Positions 62,061-64,000 of a stretch of 64,000 bases of DNA are shown one piece after another. The notes beneath the pieces are model-generated. The model did not search any database. It was not told where the DNA came from and saw only the letters and a program-made list of their open reading frames with translations. Source of the DNA: Diprion similis (lineage: Eukaryota; Arthropoda; Insecta; Hymenoptera; Diprionidae); contig NC_060106.1 of assembly GCF_021155765.1 (NCBI RefSeq), positions 14,348,031 to 14,412,030 of the forward strand, given 5' to 3'. The first letter of the stretch is position 1. Each line of letters begins with the position of its first letter. The translations under genes and the position numbers were made by a program.

Positions 62061-63589
62061 CGTTCAATTATAATATAATCCGAATCCACGCGTTGAGTCG
62101 AATTCCACGCTGAGCTCGAGTAGTTTTATGGTACATGTAGAAAAACACTGCACCTCTTTTAAGCGATTATAGTAATTTATTAAATAGCGAGGCCCGAAGT
62201 TTCGCTGTAGCAAAAAATAATTTTACAGCCTCCCCTCGGTAAACGTATTACTTTTAATGACTGCTGGTGATTAATCAACGTTCAAACTTCCTGCAGCTGA
62301 CGATTATTCAACGCGATTATTGTCATTATGTCATTCTAATTGCCAGTCTAGGGCTGGTTTGTGTAATCACCAATAATTTCACGAGTGCGATTGACGTCGG
62401 GGCACGTATAAAATTTAATTGATTTTTTTTTTTTTCTAGAGCATTGTAGCGCAGTGCGGTGAATGAACAAAGGTATCCGGAAGGTATACCGATTTTTTGT
62501 AAATAAGGATATAATTTATTGATGGTGCAATCGTTGTCGAAAACCGCACATATATATATATAGTCACAGTTAATGAAAATAAGTTCATGTTTGTGTTGCA
62601 ATCGTGTGCCAAACGGTATTTCGCTAGTCAGAATGGAAAACTGTCGTTTACAACGAAGGACCTTCAAAATATGTAGTAGTCGATAGTTAATGTAGGTCTC
62701 CTTGTACTTGTTTGTAATTATTTGATATATGTATAGCTATACGTGTGAAATGAAAATTAGTAGAAGAAAGCAATTTCTTCGGCTATGCTTAAACTTGCCG
62801 ATAAAATACTCATTCGATAGAATATATATGTATATATATAATCAGTTTTTCATAATTATGTAGTCAGTTTCATGCTTTTCATACGTACCAGAAACCAGTA
62901 GCCTGCAATTTTATCTTTTATACTTACACTTGTGGAAAACAAAATAGATATCCTATCATGTTATGATTTAAGTATGGTAAATGGGTGTGCAATGAGATGT
63001 TCACCCGTAAATCGTGGTGAAAATCAAACCGACTCATATATAATTTAATTATAATTTGACACAGTGCGTCTAGTCTAAACAAATCTTAGTATGTAAGGTT
63101 ATAATAATACTCATGAAATGTAAATAAAGAAATAAAGAGTGTATAACGAAAATATAGATTATACACGTGTCGTTTATACCTATTTTCCTTGAAAAGCTGC
63201 AACATGACGAATTTTGAATTGGTAGTAAATTCTATAGTTCACGGCTCAGACGTTGCAGTTATGCAGAGAATTCATCACGCGGATATGATTAGATTCGTTT
63301 ATTTGGTCATTTTCTGAAAATTCGGGGGATGCGATATTCGGTGTAAAATTACAACCAGATTTGATACATTTCTTACTTTGTTCTGACTAGAGTACAATGT
63401 GATGTTGTAAAATATATGACTAGATTACATGTTGAAATAAATAAAAAGAGTTTTCTTAATTATCATAAATAAAGTTTTCTTAACAATACGCATGCATACT
63501 AGATTTCATGACGACTAGATAATATAAATAATTAGAAGCATATTATATCTCCTCAAAACTTGAGAGATTTAAGTCTCCGTATGCGGAAG
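62061..63589. other. 3' UTR of the small orphan gene and convergent spacer
   Basis: Genes on both sides point inward. The plus-strand side has AATAAA motifs at 63123-63128 and 63131-63136, about 1.07 kb beyond the stop, and more near 63.44-63.47 kb. No coding frame is credible in between; the frame at 62326-62667 (-) is a low-complexity shadow. An AT dinucleotide run is near 62.55 kb. Confidence 0.5.
63123..63136 (+). terminator. Double AATAAA poly(A) signal
   Basis: Two AATAAA hexamers separated by two bases, downstream of the small orphan gene on the same strand. Confidence 0.5.
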
Positions 63590-64000
63590 TCACTGCCTCA
63601 TCAGCCTGGCAGTAAAGTCCCTCTGTCTGTTTGCCAAGTGGAGGTCCAAGCCTTTCAGCATTCTCACTCTAATTTGATAATCTCGAGATAAAACGGACTC
63701 GTTATCAGTTTCCCTCTGCAGCGATAAGTTAAGCAGGCTTCGCGTAGAATTCGGAAATCCCTGCTGATAAGTTTGACTGCTTCCGTTGTTTTGAGAAGTT
63801 TTATCCACGTTACGTTCGTGTCTGCGAATCGATGTGCTCGTCGATTGTTTACAGCATTTCGGATTTTGAATATGACTAAATCTGCCGTTTATCCCCGAGT
63901 TACCCCCTCTCCAATTTCCGGTGCTTTGCCCCCCGCGATTATCCGTCAGTCCGGTTTTTCGGCCGGCCGTTTTTCCCTCGGTCATCGAAAACATCCCCGT
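63590..64000 (-). CDS. 3'-terminal coding part of an unrecognised gene (runs off the window)
   Basis: A minus-strand frame of at least 134 codons enters from the right edge and stops at 63590. The upstream part is Gly/Asn/Ser/Arg-rich and looks disordered (RGGQSTGNWRGGNSGING). The end, SRDYQIRVRMLKGLDLHLAN then RQRDFTARLMRQ, is likely helical and basic. No domain is recognised and no in-window start can be trusted, so the methionine at 63994 is probably internal. The downstream DNA is AT-rich, as expected for a 3' UTR. Confidence 0.4.
   Translation of the reverse strand, partial: TGMFSMTEGKTAGRKTGLTDNRGGQSTGNWRGGNSGINGRFSHIQNPKCCKQSTSTSIRRHERNVDKTSQNNGSSQTYQQGFPNSTRSLLNLSLQRETDNESVLSRDYQIRVRMLKGLDLHLANRQRDFTARLMRQ

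Noticed and set aside
1..64000. Transposons, integrated viral sequence, CRISPR or bacterial-type systems
   Set aside because: No reverse transcriptase, transposase, integrase or capsid-like frames, no long terminal or inverted repeats, and no regular spacer arrays were recognised by eye. Short non-coding elements cannot be excluded without a repeat library.

Overview
The window is a piece of a eukaryotic nuclear genome, almost certainly an insect. Genes are split by GT-AG introns and intergenic DNA is AT-rich. One gene belongs to the DM4/12 family, which is essentially an insect/arthropod family. A sawfly-like hymenopteran would fit, but nothing here fixes the order. I found no bacterial-style operons, CRISPR arrays, rRNA, convincing tRNA, or transposon with recognisable coding sequence. 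Exon boundaries below were built by hand from reading frame, GT/AG sites and family similarity. None is backed by transcript data.

Layout. 1-4745: no supportable gene. 4746-6551 (+): four-exon secreted DM4/12 protein. 6552-12760: AT-rich stretch with very few open frames, probably including the 3' UTRs of both flanking genes, which converge here. 12761-18858 (-): six-exon homologue of the adaptor Dok-7 (PH domain, IRS-type PTB domain, long tail rich in tyrosine motifs). 20289-24416 (-): nine-exon 5'-nucleotidase/apyrase-family ectoenzyme with signal peptide and possible GPI tail. 28381-28526 (-): an isolated first exon of the same family, with the same splice phase and no downstream exons of its own. 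It is either a second promoter and signal peptide for the gene at 24 kb or a relic of a lost paralogue. 31733-37117 (+): a divergently oriented ten-exon paralogue without a GPI-like tail. 40.1-51.4 kb (+): three-exon gene with a GC-rich GAGA-repeat promoter region, introns of 3.7 and 5.9 kb, and a 289-residue acidic, proline-rich protein whose C-terminus resembles the Orange domain of Hairy/Hey/Cwo repressors without a bHLH. 61824-62060 (+): small 78-residue orphan protein. 63590-64000 (-): 3' end of an unrecognised gene that runs off the window.

The functional picture is a local cluster of extracellular nucleotide-hydrolysing enzymes (two genes plus one spare first exon) between a tyrosine-kinase adaptor gene and a probable transcriptional regulator. 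The nucleotidase family is related by duplication. The other neighbours show no evident functional link.
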